Positions 23,945-35,800 are shown, counted from the first letter of the stretch. The stretch is DNA of 64,000 nt from Actinostola sp. cb2023 (GCA_033675265.1 JAUJYZ010000691.1:320501-384500); one strand, 5' to 3'. Numbers and translations are program-made. The notes: generated by a model from the letters alone, not told the origin.

Positions 23945-25041
23945 TCGTTTCTGCAGGGGAAGGACTGAATTTCCATAGCAAAATAATACCTACTTCACAC
24001 ACCTCTCTCTTTCCCTCCATTTACAATCAATTCAGTTCTTACTTCACCTGACGAATAAATGGTCCTTTAGCAGCTTACAGGGGAGACTACAGTCGCGTGA
24101 CTATAATACCTGTCAATTGGAGTCTGTCAATCAATATACTGTCACACAACTGATTTGTGTGAAGTCAAAAACCCAAATATTTGACCTCAAATATCTCGAA
24201 TGAGAAACCTTGTGCAAACCCCAAAACACTTTTCTGTGTTAGATCTACCCTTCAACTAAGAATAACTGAAATAAAATGTTTGGGATATATTTTAGTCTTG
24301 GCACAATTTGTCACAGCAGGAGTCAACCCAAACAGTAAAATTGTTACCTACTTACAGCGAAAAGCTCGCAACTTACATCTCATAATCAATAAACTAACTC
24401 TTTTTCCATGCTTAATCTCGTTTATTAACAACCACTTTCCTTGTACAATACTGAAATATGAGTTATTATTTGAAAGAACAGCAGTCGCTCTTGCAATATC
24501 AACTCTAATTGCACAAACGATTAGATTCAACAATGAGTATTTTGTAATCATTCGATCCTATGTCATTTCAATACAAAAACATTATTGCTGAGTGAATAAG
24601 ACTTACATATGTTGCTCACTGACGTACGTTCCTTGGTCTCTGCCGTCCAAATCAATAAGATCGCAATTGTTGACCTCACACGTTTCTGGTTGAAATTCGA
24701 GAATGCCATTACATCTTCTGAACATTTTGTTGTCAACCGTCTAATGTTGAAGGCCGAGCTTCGTTTAAGTACTCATTTAGCTTTGTCTTGGTAGTACAAA
24801 TACAATTCCTACATCTTTACTACAGTTTTGCGAAGATTTACGACATTTCTTTCCTGACAAACTTGCGCTGCACTGGATTGCGTGACCAGTATTTGGTCAG
24901 CGGTATCTCACATATACAGGTAGCCCATGACACAAAAATAAAGGAAATGGCCGTTTTCGCATGGAAATGATATATAAAATCAATTAATGTTTTTGTTTTA
25001 TTCCCATTTTGAATCATTGGGAATAGTTTGTTTTTCCCATT
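23945..25041. other. 3' flank of the duplicated unit, no recognised gene
   Basis: The 136-codon frame at 24181-24591 has no family motif and reads like AT-rich non-coding sequence. It recurs unchanged at 29341-29751 only because of the tandem duplication. Confidence 0.5.
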
Positions 25042-25189
25042 CATTGCGAAAAATCGTGGAAAATAAATACTGTACTGTAACATGTAAAAAAATTCGAAAT
25101 TCTACGTTATTCCGGAGCCGTTAATCCTTTATTCAGTCTATTAATTAGTAATTCACGGCCGTGACACAAATTGATGGGCAATTGTACGC

Positions 25190-27077
25190 GATGACGCACT
25201 TAGCGATAATACAGATGAGGCTTTTAGAATGCATTGCGAACATGCGCATAATGTTCTCTGCGACCAGTGTGAATCTCTTAGATGTACTCTTAGAGAAATA
25301 GAAGACAACATCAACAACTTTGATCTCACCTTTTATAGCGAAGAGCAGAAGGAGGATCTGAATCATGACTTTAACTGTGCAAGATCGAATATCCTGGACT
25401 GGAAAGCCCATGTACTACGAGCATCTAATCAGGAGAGAGCAAAGCAAGATTTTCTGCATGATATGAAGGCCGGCGAGGAGGCGTTAGTTGTAATGGACTG
25501 GGCCATGAAATTTAACCAACTAAAGTTCAGAGAGAAATAATCTGAATGGTTTGGCAAACGAGGTTTGAGCTGGCACATTTCCAGTGTTATTTATCATGAA
25601 AAGCAAGGAAACAAAAGAAATAAAAGTGAGGTCTTTTGCGCACCTGTTTGATTCATGTACACAAGACTGGTATGCAGTGGTATCAATCGTAGAAGATCTG
25701 CTGGTCAAGATGAAGCTGGAGAACCCGTACCTGACCAAAGTATACATTCGCTCTGATGAGGCGGGCTGATATCACAATAAAAACCTGATAGCAGCCCTGA
25801 GGGATGTGAGCAAACGCACAAGGGTCACCATCAGTCGCCTAGACCACTCAGAGGCACAACACGGCAAAGACATATGTGACAGGATTTTATGCCCCATGAA
25901 AGCTGCCATCAGAACTTTCTCTAATGAATGCCACGACATCGTGAACGCTCGCGACATGCAGACAGCGTTAGATGAGAGGCCAGTAAAAGGTACAACCGCA
26001 GCTGTGTGCTCTGTCAACGAGGCAGGGAAAACCGTTGAAGTCAAGAAGATAGACGGATTCAGCAAGTATCACAATTTCTCCTTCGAGAAAGATGGCGTGC
26101 GCGTCTGGCGATGCTACGGGATTGGAAGAGGGAAGCTTGTCCCTTACAAACGCCTTATCTTAAAACCACAAGGACCAACAGGGATGATCGTCGAGGAACC
26201 GTTTTTTGACATGCGACAATCTCGGGACTTTAATCTTGGCGATCCTAAAACGGACCACGACAAACGCCAACCACTGTTTTCATGCACGCAGCCCAGGTGT
26301 ACGGAATCCTTCGTAAAGTTCTCAGACCTGGAGTTACACCTTGATGTGGGAGAACACAGCCCGAGGTCTACAAGTATGTATGATAAGATCCGTAAGGATT
26401 GAGCTAACAGGTGCTTGACAGTGCATATGGACTCCAGTACTCCTGCCACCTGCAAAGAGACTGTTGACACTAGTGCAGAGATTGCTGCCGAGCCGAAGGT
26501 ATCCAAGGGATGGGCGCTACATAAGGGCAGAGGGGGCGCGACGCAATTCTTTCACAATTCTTTCACTTTCACAAGCCGTGAAAGTCTACCTTACAGCAAA
26601 ATTTAACCTGGGAGAGAGAACTGGACGAAAGTGCAACCCAGAGCAAGTTGTGAAGGATATGAGAAAGGCAAGAACAGTAAACAACGAGAGAATGTTCACA
26701 AGAGAGGAATGGCTAACGAAAACGCAGGTATACAAGGATTTTTCTCACGAATGGCGAACACGAGAAGAAAGAGCGCAGCATGCGCAATAGGAGCAACAGA
26801 TGTTGTTGAAGAAGACGATTTTGGGGAGTGTCTGGTGGACGAGCAACTTGAGCAATTACAGCTAGTGATGGAAGAGGTCGGCTTTAGCCACACCATCGTG
26901 TACGATGTCTACGACATCTGTGAATACTACCAATCAAATAGGCTCTCCACTTTTAATGTTAACATGCTGAAAGAGATGTGTTGTTTCTTTGAAATAAGCT
27001 TCAAGGCAAAGGATCGAAAGAAGGACTTTATTGTGAAAATTGAGAAACTTGTAAAAGAATGTTCATGTTCTAAGTAG
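25190..27077 (+). pseudogene. Transposase-like gene, middle and C-terminal part (unit 2)
   Basis: Reads MHCEHAHNVLCDQCESLRC through DWAMKF without the one-base insertion seen in unit 1, then carries the same TAA (25538), frameshift, TGA (25767) and TGA (26400). Across the empty site it reads SAEIAAEPKVSKGWALHKGR in one frame, showing what the 6.5-kb element split in unit 1. C-terminal SAP-like segment to 27077. It lacks the N-terminal exons, so it is dead by structure as well as by lesions. Confidence 0.72.
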
Positions 27078-27306
27078 AGCGTGCACTTCATGAAAGAAAA
27101 GAAGATGAATTAAAGAAAAAGGGACAGAAAAAAAGAAGAAATTCCGGCCACATGAAAATGTGAACAATGTTTATAGGAAACGAGATGCAGTAATGGGGAG
27201 AATGCAGAATGACGAAAAATAACAAGGTTTTTTTCCATTTCTGAGCGCTATCATGGCAAAGTCGAATAATATTACGTGTAAGTACCCTTGCGAAATTGAT
27301 TCCCAA

Positions 27307-28945
27307 CTTCTTGAGAAGACCTAGGAATTCTTAGGAATTCTTTAGAATTCCCAAGTTTTCCCAACTCTCCAAAATGAGTTTTTCTGATCCTGAAAACTGA
27401 GCTAGGAATTCCTAGGAATTCCTAAGAATTCTAAGCTTGATAAATGTTCAGGTTGAGAATACCTTGGAATTTCAGAGAATGTCAATCTCCTTTGAAATTA
27501 GTTTGGAATTTCTTAGGAATTTTTGAGAATATCAACAATTGACTTAAATTTTATGCAACAAAAGTCTATTAGACTTCACAAATATTGAAATTGAGAATAC
27601 CTAGAATAAACAACAAACATTCCATAAGTGTTCAGTTGAATCAGTTCTAGTTTACGATCCTATTCAGATCTTTCAGCTTTCCACATAAATCCTCAGCATT
27701 TACCTAAACTGTTATCTGTAAAATGGTGCTCAAATATTATTTCTAGAATTGTAAAATATCCGGAATTTGACGAAGAAATTGTGAACAACATCATCATTAA
27801 CTCGTGTTATGTCTTTGCACGGCCAAATGAATCTGGTACCTAATTTGTTTACCTTATTTGGAAAGCTGTCATGGAAAGCTTCACTGTGATTGGCTAGCGA
27901 TTTGAATTCTAGGCGCGTCATTCCAACATCTCGTTGTTTCATGTTGAACGTTTGTTGCGGAATATTAGTGACTTTATTAGGAAAATAATCGACCTTTTCT
28001 AGTATGAAATGTCCTGGAATTGGTGTGGAACAGTTCATGCATGTGTTAGGATATGGATAATGCCGAAAATCTGAAGTGAGAAATACATATACGCTTCTTT
28101 TGAGGTAAGATTAGATGGCTATTCCGTATTCGTGAGATCGGTTCGTACTTAGTATCAACGGTTGATTCATTATTTACGAATTACGCTGTACCTAGCTCTT
28201 TGATGAACTAATGGCAACCTCTTGTATAACAACATATGATGGATACTAAAGTTGAGTCCCAAATACTACTGTTTTGAGGTTGAACTTCTCGAGTTTATTA
28301 CACAGTGTACTGTATGTGTAGTTTTAATTCTGAAGACGGAAATATTGTCTAAAATGCTAGAGTAATTATAACTCCAATTCCCAACTGTTTATTGTATATA
28401 AGCTTAAGTAATTTCATACATCTGTACTTGAAATATTGGGTACTATACACCTATAAAACATAGTTTTGTCTTTTTAAATTTCAATTTGAATATCTTGTGC
28501 TTGATCAAATGAAGAATAGATCATGAAAGCCTACAACCAATACCATTCTGTTGAATTTAATATCTTCTGAAGAAACTTTGTGAATCATACATGTAAATAA
28601 TCATAGTAGAAAGCATCAAATATATTAAAAAGGTTCATGAATTCAATATTTGTCAATGATTAACAGTAGATAAAATTCCCAACAATTTCTAGGAATTCCT
28701 AGAAATTTCCAATTTCCACCCAAATGCATGGTGAATAAGACATTCTCAAGAATTCCTGGGAATTCCAAAGAATATTTCCAGCTCATTTTCAACTATGGAA
28801 TTCCTAGGAATTCCTAAGAATTCGCGTCCGAATTTACCGTGAAAATTCACACCTACAATCCAAAGAATTCCTAGGAATTTCTAAGAATTCTTAAGTTTAA
28901 ATTCTTAATAATTCTTAGCAAATTCCTAGGAATTCTTAAGAGTGT
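27307..28945. mobile_element. taggaattccta-bracketed element (unit 2 copy)
   Basis: Copy of 22138-23785 within the tandem duplication, differing by a three-base unit. Confidence 0.55.
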
Positions 28946-30201
28946 ATCCATGAGTGGACCAGGCAGTCGTGACACATGACATCTCTCTGATCTCAATGAA
29001 ACTAAACCAGAAGAAAGCCCTCACCTGAAAACTCATACTGCCAAAGTATGAATTTTTTTGATTATTTCAGGGGGGGAGTTAGACCCCCCCCCCCCCCCCC
29101 CCCCCCTCGTTTCTGCAGGGGAAGGACTGAATTTCCATAGCAAAATAATACCTACTTCACACACCTCTCTTTCCCTCCATTTACAATCAATTCAGTTCTT
29201 ACTTCACCTGACGAATAAATGGTCCTTTAGCAGCTTACAGGGGAGACTACAGTCGCGTGACTATAATACCTGTCAATTGGAGTCTGTCAATCAATATACT
29301 GTCACACAACTGATTTGTGTGAAGTCAAAAACCCAAATATTTGACCTCAAATATCTCGAATGAGAAACCTTGTGCAAACCCCAAAACACTTTTCTGTGTT
29401 AGATCTACCCTTCAACTAAGAATAACTGAAATAAAATGTTTGGGATATATTTTAGTCTTGGCACAATTTGTCACAGCAGGAGTCAACCCAAACAGTAAAA
29501 TTGTTACCTACTTACAGCGAAAAGCTCGCAACTTACATCTCATAATCAATAAACTAACTCTTTTTCCATGCTTAATCTCGTTTATTAACAACCACTTTCC
29601 TTGTACAATACTGAAATATGAGTTATTATTTGAAAGAACAGCAGTCGCTCTTGCAATATCAACTCTAATTGCACAAACGATTAGATTCAACAATGAGTAT
29701 TTTGTAATCATTCGATCCTATGTCATTTCAATACAAAAACATTATTGCTGAGTGAATAAGACTTACATATGTTGCTCACTGACGTACGTTCCTTGGTCTC
29801 TGCCGTCCAAATCAATAAGATCGCAATTGTTGACCTCACACGTTTCTGGTTGAAATTCGAGAATGCCATTACATCTTCTGAACATTTTGTTGTCAACCGT
29901 CTAATGTTGAAGGCCGAGCTTCGTTTAAGTACTCATTTAGCTTTGTCTTGGTAGTACAAATACAATTCCTACATCTTTACTACAGTTTTGCGAAGATTTA
30001 CGACATTTCTTTCCTGACAAACTTGCGCTGCACTGGATTGCGTGACCAGTATTTGGTCAGCGGTATCTCACATATACAGGTAGCCCATGACACAAAAATA
30101 AAGGAAATGGCCGTTTTCGCATGGAAATGATATATAAAATCAATTAATGTTTTTGTTTTATTCCCATTTTGAATCATTGGGAATAGTTTGTTTTTCCCAT
30201 T

Positions 30202-30667
30202 CATTCAAAAAAACATCAACAATAATTTTTTTGTTACCTAACGTTTTTTCTTTTTTTACAATTATTATTTTCAATTTAACTAAAATAAGGTAAATGGCAC
30301 TCAGGGTAACTGATAATCTATTCTAGCTGAGTAACAATACTGATTTGATTTGAACATGACAAAAAAAAAATAGAACATGACAAAAAGTATGGATCGATTT
30401 TAGATTTTTTTCCTGTGTCTATTTGTTAAATGAAAATGCATATCGGCTACCTAAAAGAATACATATTTACATTTACAATAAACTCTCGCCTTGAGGACAC
30501 CTCGCTAAAATGCGGACACTCAATCACGGAAAACAAACAGTCCTCGAACTAAGCCAAACGTACTAAAATGTTAACTCTCGCTATTGTGGACACCACATGG
30601 TCCCAGGGTTGTCCCTATAACAGAGTTGACTCATGCACTTGACTCATGTCCCCCCCCCTCCCCGGGT
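30202..30667. other. AT-rich stretch with a partial actctcgc/gaggaca repeat
   Basis: 30476-30630 has aactctcgcc, gaggacacc and a mirrored tataacagagttgact, resembling a decayed Tc1/mariner MITE. The rest is not recognisable. Confidence 0.35.
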
Positions 30668-30691
30668 GGGGGGGGGGGGGGGGGGGGGGGG
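30668..30691. repeat. 24-base poly-G run
   Basis: Uninterrupted G homopolymer preceded by a ccccccc tract. Possible sequencing collapse or expansion. Confidence 0.9.
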
Positions 30692-30698
30692 TATATCC

Positions 30699-30735
30699 CC
30701 TTTGTCCAAGTGGCAGGGGTGATCGGCGGTCGGTT
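30699..30735 (+). repeat. Dispersed repeat, second copy at 35338-35375
   Basis: ccctttgtccaagtggcagg and the following ggtgatcggcggtc occur in both places. A diverged relative (cccatgtgaaaggggcag, gatgatcgtcg) is at 60220-60245. Confidence 0.75.
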
Positions 30736-30907
30736 TTGAAAACGACCCCTAAAAGGTATGCAGAAATTAAAAGAGCTCTTGAAGTCATGTTCATTTCGAC
30801 CCCTAAAAACGGGTACGACCATATATGGCGAAAAAGTGATTGTGCTGATATCGTTTAATCAGTGACTGGACAACATCTTTCTTCTGTTCTTTCATGTTTC
30901 ATTATAA

Positions 30908-31616
30908 CAAGACGCTCAATGAGCGTATACTCGGGCTTATGACAAGGACAATGTCAGTTGCGTGAGGATGGAGAGACCTGACAATGACTGATAGTTGCGT
31001 GACGAGGGAGACTATGTATATATGTGTGGAGTTCATTTGATTTGCTTTTGACTTTGAGAACTTGATTACCTTTTGACTTTGAGTTCAATTGATTTGCTTT
31101 TGATGAGTTCGTGTAAAGGCCCTGTCGAAAACGCTCAACATCTTTTAGAGTGGGCCCACACGAATCGGCGTATGCGTTTGTATGTGAGAGCATATTTAAG
31201 AGGAACTGATGCGGGATGGCTTGCCTTGGATACAACATAATTTCTCTTCTGCACAGGTCAACTGCTTCTTTCACTTTTAGTCGTCGAAGACGATGACTTA
31301 GCACTATATAAATATCTGCCCTGAGCGAACAATACTTCGGATTTAGTTCGATATACGCTCGAAACTATTTGATCCGTTTATTGAGCGAATCATATTTTCG
31401 GATTTAGTTCGATAGGCGTTCGGAAACTATTCGACCCGTTTGTGGCGCCATCAATATGCAACCTCAAGTGACCTCAAGTACGTTTAAAGACGAACGATAT
31501 ACGTACCTCGAACAGTCGGAGATCTTTATCGATACTCATCGATACAAATAATCTCTCTCGTCACGCAACTGTCATTGTCATATTAAATACCCGACTATAC
31601 GCTCATTGAGCGTCTT
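30908..31616. mobile_element. 0.7-kb MITE with aagacgctcaatgagcgtat ends
   Basis: The left end and tgtcagttgcgtga are mirrored at the right (tcacgcaactgtcattgtca, then atacgctcattgagcgtctt). The termini are themselves palindromic (gctcaatgagc). Inside, attcggatttagttcgata is duplicated. No coding sequence. Confidence 0.72.
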
Positions 31617-32462
31617 CTTCTGTAACAGATCCCTGAAATCTAATGACGTTTTGATTTCGATTGTATTTTTGCCGTTCACTGACCTGTTTTGAGTTCTAAA
31701 ATTAGGTCGCATCATAGATGTATGACTCAGATAAGGATCATGCATCGTACTGAAACTATTCGACCCGTTTGTGGCGAACATGAATATGCAACCTCAAGTG
31801 ACCTCAAGTCATAATAGATGTATGACTCACACAAGGATCACACAACTGTAATCGTACTGAATTTTTCAAACGTGGAACAAAATAAACATCCATCGTGAGT
31901 TACTGAAAATAACTCGACTGGTTCGATTGTTTGCATGACTTCTGTACACTGATATAGCTTTCTGTCAATATAGATGTTGTTACATCGCTGGTCGTGAGTT
32001 CAATTATAAATACTCAAGGGACATAACTGTACACGTACTATTACAATTAAGCAACAAACATGGCATAGCGAGGTCATGATAGTTTTTGAGTTCATTTCAT
32101 TTGCTTTTCAGTCTCGACTGGCCTGACTGTTTGCATGACTTCTTCTGTACATGTACATATAGCTTTCTGTCAATAGATGTAGTTACATCGCTGGTCGTGA
32201 GTTTGATTATAACTAGAATCCCGACCTTTCATTATCTTGAAGATCTCAAACTGCTTTCAAATAATCTAAGATTAAATATCTACTTGAGTCCTGTGTGTCG
32301 TTTGTTTAGCGATTAGAGCGGTTTTCCGCGAATTCAGGGACCGAAGAGTAGCTTGCTCCCTTATCTGCTGAGTTATCTTGAAACTCGATACGATCAAATA
32401 CTTGGCATTTTGTGTCCGACGAATAATAATAATAATAAAAAAAAGAAAGTCCATTTTATAAC

Positions 32463-32487
32463 TCGGGCTTCCTTCGGAAGGGCCCGA
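32463..32487. repeat. 25-bp palindrome with CTTCGG apex
   Basis: tcgggcttccttcggaaggg continues cccga. The apex ccttcgg is the very stable C(TTCG)G-type loop. One of a class of palindromes in this window. Confidence 0.7.
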
Positions 32488-32493
32488 GTAAAT

Positions 32494-32555
32494 AGCCTCA
32501 GAAACGATCGCTACGCTCGTGGTTCCACCACAGGCAGCCCAACCATTGTTTTTGA
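32494..32555. repeat. Dispersed repeat gcctcagaaacgatcgctac, inverted copy at 34946-35001
   Basis: The same block, ending ggcagcccaaccattgtttt, is read on the other strand between the two palindromic MITEs at 34628 and 35032. A short related piece (ccacaggcagccca) is at 45892. Confidence 0.75.
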
Positions 32556-32647
32556 AATTCAAGAAAGGCTGATACTACGTAGAAATAAAAAGCTTAACAC
32601 AACACCAACATGATAGAGCAAGAGAGAGCCAGGATCGGCAACCGTAG

Positions 32648-32721
32648 ACAGCTGTTTCGTTCTTTTGGAACTTACATTACGGTGACAGCTGTTTCGTTCT
32701 TTTGGAACTTACATTACGGTG
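32648..32721. repeat. 37-bp tandem duplication
   Basis: acagctgtttcgttcttttg occurs at 32648 and 32685, each followed by the same 17 bases. Confidence 0.9.
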
Positions 32722-32844
32722 TAGCGTGAGCAACAAACGCCAACTTAGAAAGCCAACGTATGTTACTTGCGCATCGACTCTGAAACTCAACCAGCTCAAA
32801 TTTAGAAACCCGCCGATTGGCTCACACCACAACACGTGCGGTAA

Positions 32845-32935
32845 TATGGTCCAAAGGGCAAGAAACCAAAATATCATGTCGGTGTTGTGTTAAACCTAAG
32901 TGTGGATGGACAAAACCAATCCTACACTGAATGCA
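32845..32935. repeat. Left copy of a 91-bp LINE target-site duplication
   Basis: atggtccaaagggcaagaaa through tacactgaatgcat recurs at 33844-33938, differing by a 4-base insertion (gcta). The LINE 3' end lies between the copies. Confidence 0.85.
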
Positions 32936-33843
32936 TAGACAAACTATGCTAAAAATGTACAGCATATCGGATCTAAGAAGACCTACGGTCCAAAACATGA
33001 AAATATAAACTAGAAAAGAGGGAACCGTGATTTATCAATGGCTTATCAGCTTGAAATTCAAATCGCCGTCTTCCCAGACTAATGTAAGCAATCGTATAAA
33101 TCAGAATTGCCAATTAGATTGGGAGAAAATTTACAGTAGAATATATAAAACCTCCATTGATACTTATTTAAGGTTGTTTCAATATAAGATACTCAACAAC
33201 ATTCTGTATCTTAATCGCGACCTTCATCGTTTTAAAATAATTGATGATTCATCATGTTCTTTTTGTCTACTCAATCAGGAAACAATTGACCATCTTTTTG
33301 TTGAATGTATAGAATCAAAAAATTATTATTTTCAAATACGTAATTGGTTAGAAGCTTTTGATATTATCCTACCTGACTCAAACAAATCTAATATTATACT
33401 AGGTGTAGAGGATAATGTAATAAATTTTATTATCTTAATTTATAAGTTATCTTTATACAAAGGAAGAGAGAAAGGAAAAGTGCCTTCTCTATCTCTGTTT
33501 AAAAATGTATTAACTCAATATGAAAAAAAATAGAACAGACAGTGGCCCGATCAAAAAACATATTTTCCCAACATCAGAAAAAATGGAGCAAAATAATCAA
33601 TGCTTTACAATCTTAATAAATAATAAGGTAACTGGCAAAGGGTACGTGGGGAGGGGGGGGGGGGGGGGGGGGGGTATTTTACTTTACTGTTGTTTACTAG
33701 TTATCAATTTTCACGTTGTAGTATCTGTAAAAACCGTAATAATAACAAATTGTTACAATGTCATATTGAAGTTGTAAAGGTTTTTGCAATAAATATTAAT
33801 AAAAAATAAAAAAAATAAAAAATAAAAATTTAAAAAATAAAAA
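32936..33843 (+). mobile_element. 5'-truncated LINE insertion (about 0.9 kb) with A-rich tail
   Basis: Holds an RT C-terminal ORF and a 3' UTR containing a G homopolymer at 33651-33674. It ends in an aataaaaaataaaa-type tail just before the right target duplication. Strand, truncation and tail all fit target-primed reverse transcription. Confidence 0.82.
33027..33533 (+). pseudogene. LINE ORF2 C-terminal domain (L1/Tx1-like)
   Basis: Reads DWEKIYSRIYKTSIDTYLRL, FQYKILNNILYLNRDLHRF, then SSCSFCLLNQETIDHLFVEC. The W..IY....T....R.FQyKIL..I..tN..L.....I....C.FC...ET..HLF..C motif is the characteristic post-RT cysteine region of L1/Tx1-type elements. The reading frame is open to a TAG at 33531, but the rest of ORF2 (endonuclease and RT palm) is missing. 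Confidence 0.85.
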
Positions 33844-33938
33844 ATGGTCCAAAGGGCAAGAAACCAAAATATCATGTCGGTGTTGTGTTAAACCTAGCTA
33901 GGTGTGGATGGACAAAACCAATCCTACACTGAATGCAT

Positions 33939-34627
33939 GCAACAACTTTGGAGGCAAAGATACAAAGATCCAGAGCATGTACACCCACCATATTCAACAC
34001 AGTCGATGATTATTACCTTCTAAGCAGAACCTCCTTTTTTGAAGTAACCATTACTTAATTTAGCTTCTCTAGAAAGCCGAGACCTTCACCCGGTCGAAAG
34101 ATTTCGCTCTCCATTTTGGTGACCATCAAGACTAAAACTCCGAAAAAAACACTTAATCCTTGCATTACTTTTATCTCGGTAGAGATATTCTTACACATTA
34201 ATACCTCTAGATACTAAAAATATATACATGTAGACTGCACATGTAGATCTGAACAGAATGTTGAGCGTTTTGTAGTCGGTATCAAGAAGACCAGATTGGC
34301 CGCCATACTGCAGCTAGCTGTGACGTCACTCTGGTTACTATGAGTCGGCCACTTTTGAACAATAGAGTCACCTCCTCCCTCCTGGATTGAAAGAAGGAGA
34401 CAGGATGTACTTGGATGTCCCTGAAAGACAAATCATCCGAGATACAGCCATGCTATCGCTGACTGCCAGTCGGATCGAGTTCACTGACATATTGTGGCAG
34501 CGTATACGGGAACAAATCAGTCACGCAAACAAACCAAATCAGGAACCACACGTTGAATTCAATAGTCGATACATCGCAGCATTTCACTTTCTATTAGAAA
34601 CGACTAGTTAATAAAAATATTTTTGTA
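33939..34627. other. Non-coding stretch with repeat fragments
   Basis: 34318-34385 is the inverted partner of 3345-3412. 34580-34600 (tttcactttctattagaaac) is mirrored at about 51643-51663. The short open frame 34387-34611 has no motif. Confidence 0.5.
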
Positions 34628-34933
34628 TGCGCGTGTCTTTTTTTTTTGATGGGTTCACGCCTGTGGTATAGCGCGCGCGCAATACGTATTATATTGGGCT
34701 GCCTGTGTTGAGTAAGGTTGGGATCCCCGTCACACAGGGATCACTGTTGGGATCCCTGTGTACGTCCTGTGGGACGCGCCCGCAACAATGTGTAGACACA
34801 TATACTGCGGGACGCGCGGGATGCACACACCTGTGTGACAGGGATCCCAACCTTACTCAACACAGGAAGCCCAATATAATACGTATTGCGCGCGTGCACT
34901 CTACCACAGGAAACCCATCAAAAAAAGACACGT
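34628..34933. mobile_element. 306-bp palindromic MITE with gcgcgc/tacgtattata arms
   Basis: From ttttttttgatgggttcacg the sequence folds back on itself to aacccatcaaaaaaagaca. Arms carry gcgcgcgcaatacgtattat and gttgggatccc. The apex region is gcgcccgcaacaatgtgt. Confidence 0.85.
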
Positions 34934-35031
34934 AGCCTCAAAAAACAATGGTTGGGCTGCCTGTGGTGGAACCACGAGCGTAGCGATCGTTTCTGAGGCT
35001 ATTTATAATTATTAAAAACATATATTTGCAT

Positions 35032-35302
35032 GCGCGCGTCTTTTTTTGATGGGTTTCCTGTTGTAGAGCGCGCGCGCGCGATACGTATTATATTGGGTTC
35101 CCTGTGCATAGAAATACATAATGTTGGGATCCCTGTGTACGCCCTGCGGGACGCGTTCGCAGCAATGTGTACATTGCTGCGGGCGCGTCCTGCAGGACGC
35201 ACACAGGGATCCCAACATAGGACGTTAATTACTCAGCACAGGGAGCCCGACATATACATGCGCGCGCGCGCTCTACCACTGGGAACCCATCAAAAAAGAC
35301 GC
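35032..35302. mobile_element. Second palindromic MITE of the same family
   Basis: gcgtctttttttgatgggtt mirrors aacccatcaaaaaagacgc. Same gcgcgcgcgatacgtattat and gttgggatccctgtgta modules as 34628-34933. Only about 100 bp separates the two copies, which lie in a head-to-tail nest around another repeat. Confidence 0.85.
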
Positions 35303-35470
35303 AAATATCATTTTATTTCATTATTTAGTATATTCCCTTTGTCCAAGTGGCAGGGGTGATCGGCGGTCCTTTTAAGGTTGAAAATAGTTCCTGTGTGTAC
35401 CTTTTAGGGTTACGACTCAAAAGTCAGTTACGTAACATCACTCCGTACCTTTTAGGGTTAAGTAGTATTT

Positions 35471-35565
35471 AATAAACGAGCAGCAGTGTTTTATCAGGTA
35501 TAAAATCCCGAGGGCGAAGCCCGAGGGATTTTATACCTGATAAAAACACGTGCTGCGAGTTTATT
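35471..35565. repeat. 95-bp palindrome with GGCGAAGCC apex
   Basis: aataaacgagcagca...tcaggtataaaatccc pairs with gggattttatacctga...tttatt. The apex gagggcgaagcccgag contains GCGAAGC, a sequence known to form an extremely stable DNA mini-hairpin. It lies 10 bp outside the left inverted repeat of the recombinase element. Confidence 0.85.
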
Positions 35566-35800
35566 GAATGACTTAAAAAACTCATTAATAATTCATAACC
35601 ATTTTGTCCAATATCGATGAAACTATATGAAGTGATTCGAGAAAACAAAAGAAAAAGGAATCAAAGGTTGTTTGCATTTGGGAATTGAATTGAACAACAA
35701 TAAAAGACGAATAAAATTTGAAATTTAAATATGCAGAACTTTGTCAGTATCAATTCGCATGTGAAGTCTTTTGGTTCTTCGCTTTTGGATAAGTAAAAAC

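Larger units (their letters stand above)
13339..25041 (+). repeat. 5.17-kb tandem duplication, unit 1 (interrupted by a 6.5-kb element)
   Basis: 13339-14795 plus 21329-25041 equals 25042-30201 almost base for base. Both junctions sit in ttcatt microhomology (ttttcattgcg, cccattcattgcg, cccattcattcaa). Differences I could see: an extra C at 13636-13637, a G/C swap near 14592, a caa unit near 23515, a tc unit near 24005, and the poly-C length. The low divergence means the duplication is recent, or is an assembly artefact. Confidence 0.92.
25042..30201 (+). repeat. 5.16-kb tandem duplication, unit 2 (uninterrupted)
   Basis: Same sequence as unit 1 without the 6.5-kb insertion. It preserves the empty integration site near 26493-26497 and therefore dates the insertion after the duplication. 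Confidence 0.92.
31617..32647. repeat. Direct-repeat-rich non-coding stretch
   Basis: gtttgcatgacttct...agctttctgtcaat...acatcgctggtcgtgag occurs at about 31930-32000 and again at about 32130-32205. cctcaagtgacctcaagt occurs at about 31460 and 31792. A small palindrome lies at 32463-32487 (listed separately). Confidence 0.6.

Noticed and set aside
24181..24591. 136-codon ORF, identical at 29341-29751
   Set aside because: Identity is explained by the recent tandem duplication, and composition and motifs do not support a protein.
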